Assembly (NCBI GenBank): GCA_026000155.1
Contig: BNYG01000058.1
Location: 1 to 7,471, forward strand
Reading direction: 5' to 3'
Length of the DNA: 7,471 nt
DNA from: Bacteroidia bacterium
GTDB lineage: Bacteria > Bacteroidota > Bacteroidia > Bacteroidales > Azobacteroidaceae
Shown: positions 5,685 to 7,471 of the stretch, piece by piece
Numbering within the stretch: position 1 is the first letter of the stretch
How the letters are laid out: every line of letters starts with the position of its first letter
Notes under the pieces: model-generated
What the model saw: the letters and a program-made list of their open reading frames with translations, nothing else
What the model was told of the DNA's origin: nothing
Database searches by the model: none
Made by a program: the position numbers and the translations under genes

Positions 5685-7087
5685 GGAGATATCCCAAATT
5701 CCTGATGCAATTCAGGAATCTCCACATCCTTGAATCCTTTTTTCAGTAATCGTTTTTTGAATTCGTCCTGTACTTCCGCTTCACCGTGAACAATGAACAA
5801 ACGTTTCACTTCCGCCTGATCCTGACAGGCAAGATACTGGCAGAGATCGTTGTAATCGGCGTGAGCGCTCATGGAATCAATGGTCCGGATGTCCGCTTTG
5901 ACACTAAAAGGCATTCCGTAAATGGTTACCGTTTCGGGACGGAGTTTCAGCCGGGCGCCCAAGGATTGCGGTTCGCAATAACCGATGATCAGAATGGTAT
6001 TCCGCCAATTTCCAATGCCATTGGCAATATGATGCTTCACACGGCCGGCTTCAGCCATTCCGGAAGCGGAAATAATCACCATCGGCGAGTAATCGCTGTT
6101 CAATGCCTGCGAATCGCGTTTGTCCGTAATGTATTTCAAACCCTTGAAATGGAAGGGGTCGCTGTCTATCTTGAACAATTTTTGCAGGGAACGGTTGAAA
6201 CATTCGGGATGTTGTTTCACAATCTCCGTTATTTTGGTGGACATCGGACTGTCCAAATAATATTTTAACGGCGGCAACTTGCCGGCTAATTCCAAATCAT
6301 TCAAAGCATACAGTAATTCCTGGGTACGGCCAACGCTAAAAGCCGGAATAATCAGTTTGCCTTTTTTATGGATACAAGTTTCTTGAATCTGCCGGTCTAA
6401 ATCGTCCATATACGATTCGATAGGCCCGTGTACTTTATTGCCGTAAGTCGATTCGATGATGATATAATCGGCTTGCGGAAACGTTTCCGGCGAATGCAAA
6501 ATCGGATCGCCGTACCGGCCTACATCACCGCTGAAGACAAGGGTACTCCGTTTGCCGTCTTCCATCAAAGTCACGAAAACAGTAGCGCTTCCGATAATAT
6601 GTCCGCCGTCGAAAAATTCCAGTTGAATATCCTTGTCCACCTGTATCGGTTGGTGATAATGAACCGGAACAAAGTGCGCATTCACGTTGGCGGCATCCTC
6701 TTCCGTATATAAAGGTTCCAATAAAGGTCTTCCCTCTTCTCTCCTGCGTTTATTCATAAAAATCGTATCCTGTTTTTGGATAAAAGCCGAATCCTGCAAT
6801 AATACTTTGGTAACATCAATCGTAGCCGGCGTGGCGTATATTTTTCCTTTGAAACCTTCTTTTACCAACCGGGGCAATAGTCCGGAATGATCCACATGGG
6901 CATGTGAAAGGAAAACACAAGTCACTTCTGCCGGATTGAAACCGAAATTACGATTCAGGGTATCGGTATCTTTACCCATTCCTTGAAACATACCGCAATC
7001 CAACAGGATTTTTTTACCGTTTGTCAGGGAAATCAAGTGTTTACTTCCGGTCACTGTCCGGGCTGCACCATGAAAAGCTATTTTCAT
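5681..7087 (-). CDS. Metallo-beta-lactamase/beta-CASP family hydrolase (RNase-like)
   Basis: A 468-residue cytoplasmic protein of the CPSF73/KH-less bacterial beta-CASP group, probably a zinc-dependent ribonuclease; the substrate is unknown. Zinc ligands and motifs visible: HAHVDH at 62-67 (motif 2), GGHIIGSA at 161-168 with His163 (motif 3), SGDVGR at 186-191 with Asp188 (motif 4), then the beta-CASP part: ESTYGN at 212-217 (motif A), GKLIIPAFSVGRTQELL at 243-259, SASGMAEAGRVKHH at 340-353 (motifs B/C region), SAHADY at 407-412, and FIVHGE at 431-436. The length is usual for the family and all catalytic residues are present. ATG at 7087 follows a TACTTTTG -7 element at 7108-7115. Its last ~56 bases recur twice downstream; the present C-terminus ends G-I-S-P where both fragments end G-I, so the final two residues come from junction sequence. 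Confidence 0.93.
   Translation of the reverse strand: MKIAFHGAARTVTGSKHLISLTNGKKILLDCGMFQGMGKDTDTLNRNFGFNPAEVTCVFLSHAHVDHSGLLPRLVKEGFKGKIYATPATIDVTKVLLQDSAFIQKQDTIFMNKRRREEGRPLLEPLYTEEDAANVNAHFVPVHYHQPIQVDKDIQLEFFDGGHIIGSATVFVTLMEDGKRSTLVFSGDVGRYGDPILHSPETFPQADYIIIESTYGNKVHGPIESYMDDLDRQIQETCIHKKGKLIIPAFSVGRTQELLYALNDLELAGKLPPLKYYLDSPMSTKITEIVKQHPECFNRSLQKLFKIDSDPFHFKGLKYITDKRDSQALNSDYSPMVIISASGMAEAGRVKHHIANGIGNWRNTILIIGYCEPQSLGARLKLRPETVTIYGMPFSVKADIRTIDSMSAHADYNDLCQYLACQDQAEVKRLFIVHGEAEVQDEFKKRLLKKGFKDVEIPELHQEFGISP
5689..5744 (-). repeat. Repeat copy 3: the in-gene 3' end of the beta-CASP gene
   Basis: This is the intact member of the three-copy family, inside the hydrolase coding sequence at residues ~449-466. 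It contains an eight-base inverted repeat, ATTCCTGA (5699-5706) and TCAGGAAT (5713-5720); this is imperfect in copies 1 and 2, so it is not clearly a conserved recognition feature. To the right the sequence continues into the gene, while both other copies diverge there. Confidence 0.9.
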
Positions 7088-7107
7088 ATTGAAATCATTT
7101 ATTGAAA

Positions 7108-7115
7108 CAAAAGTA
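7108..7115 (-). promoter_or_regulatory. -7 element of the beta-CASP gene
   Basis: On the minus strand this reads TACTTTTG, an exact TAnnTTTG match, 20 bases before the start codon. The -33 region is T-rich without a clear TTTG at the proper distance. The leader would be very short. Confidence 0.6.
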
Positions 7116-7140
7116 CAAAAAGTATAGCAAAAAAAATAGT

Positions 7141-7148
7141 TATCTTTG
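7141..7148 (+). promoter_or_regulatory. Divergent -7 candidate (TATCTTTG)
   Basis: A TAnnTTTG match facing away from the beta-CASP gene. Only a 14-codon ORF follows (ATG at 7155), and TTCGCCCCTAC at 7172-7182 looks like half of a Bacteroidota interspersed palindrome. It may be fortuitous in this AT-rich DNA. Confidence 0.3.
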
Positions 7149-7253
7149 AAAAAAATGGAGTACCGGTGTTATTCGCCCCTACGATTCAAAAAAAATTAAA
7201 TTTAAAATTTCCAAAAAACAGCCAAAAAAATAGGATAATTAAAAAAATTTGCG

Positions 7254-7261
7254 TACCTTTG
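7254..7261 (+). promoter_or_regulatory. -7 element (TACCTTTG) reading out of the window
   Basis: An exact TAnnTTTG match in the context TTTGCGTACCTTTGCA, a form common in Bacteroidota promoters. It is likely the promoter of a gene beyond the right edge, with a leader of at least ~200 bases. Confidence 0.55.
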
Positions 7262-7471
7262 CATCGTTAAACTTTAGTCCGAAAAATGCTGTCACTTCTT
7301 AAGTGCCGGTTTTTTTTTGCCAAATTGTCATTAAAATGCTTATTTCCGCCTTTTTAAGTTTTAAATATTTTAAGCGAAAAGGATACAGCTTTGTTGAAAC
7401 CAAGACTTTTGAAATATAAAATTTTGACAGTTTTGTCATCAGTTGATGATAGTATTGTTATTTTCTTATTC
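7262..7471 (+). other. Non-coding stretch with small hairpins at the window edge
   Basis: No convincing gene on either strand from 7088 to the end. Behind the 7254 promoter lies a short hairpin, CACTT (7293-7297) with AAGTG (7301-7305), then a run of nine T (7310-7318), resembling an attenuator or weak terminator; a small RNA of about 50 bases would be possible. Near the edge two overlapping palindromes occur: TGACA-GTTT-TGTCA (7425-7438) and CATCA-GT-TGATG (7437-7448). Their role is unknown. Confidence 0.35.

Noticed and set aside
4110..5744. Classical integron cassette array
   Set aside because: The repeats are gene 3'-end copies without GTTRRRY/RYYYAAC core sites, and no integron integrase is present.
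4110..5744. Rho-independent terminators as the explanation for the three repeats
   Set aside because: The stem is good only in copy 3, is degraded in copies 1 and 2, and lacks a following T-run in a sensible position; protein-coding ancestry explains the similarity better.
7286..7357. 23-residue ORF downstream of the 7254 promoter as a leader peptide
   Set aside because: It has no ribosome-binding site or meaningful composition beyond the T-run; chance cannot be excluded.

Overview
The window looks like chromosomal DNA of an anaerobic Bacteroidota, most likely Bacteroidales. Three things point there: repeated TAnnTTTG-type -7 promoter elements (1862, 4237, 7254, and 7108 on the minus strand), a secreted FISUMP-domain protein, and a DUF4369-like/TlpA-type thioredoxin with a signal peptide. 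Shine-Dalgarno sequences are mostly weak and leaders AT-rich, which is also typical. No rRNA, tRNA, CRISPR array, transposase or integrase is visible.

Layout: a secreted FISUMP protein (75-1712) ends at two consecutive hairpin terminators (1760-1817). A two-gene toxin-antitoxin-like operon follows: a 53-residue protein (1892-2053) overlapping by four bases a GNAT acetyltransferase (2050-2598). Next come a perfect 29-base palindrome (2673-2701), a 17-bp-stem terminator (2709-2753) and a secreted thioredoxin-like protein (2851-4110). A second paralogous operon (4277-4441 and 4460-5023) and an unrecognised 152-residue gene (5226-5684) lie between it and a minus-strand metallo-beta-lactamase/beta-CASP hydrolase (5681-7087). 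The last ~380 bases are a non-coding stretch with promoter motifs reading out of the window.

The most interesting structure is at 4110-5744. The last ~56 bases of the beta-CASP gene occur three times in the same orientation: in the gene (5689-5744), between the 152-residue gene and the second GNAT operon (5003-5062), and directly behind the thioredoxin stop codon (4110-4165). The copies cut the interval into two units of 893 and 682 bases, each with its own payload and promoter. The simplest reading is that the thioredoxin and beta-CASP genes were once adjacent and convergent, and that two small cassettes were inserted one after another at the 3' end of the beta-CASP gene, each bringing a replacement 3' end. 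No recombinase lies in either unit, so they would have to move in trans.

The two GNAT operons share a short partner starting M-A-x-P-I-K-E-T-P and carrying GEDARRF. This partner seems too short for a ribbon-helix-helix domain plus a toxin-binding tail. It resembles only the toxin-binding tail of DUF1778 (TacA/AtaR-type) antitoxins, which would make these a minimal-antitoxin variant of the GNAT toxin-antitoxin class. That function is inferred, not shown.
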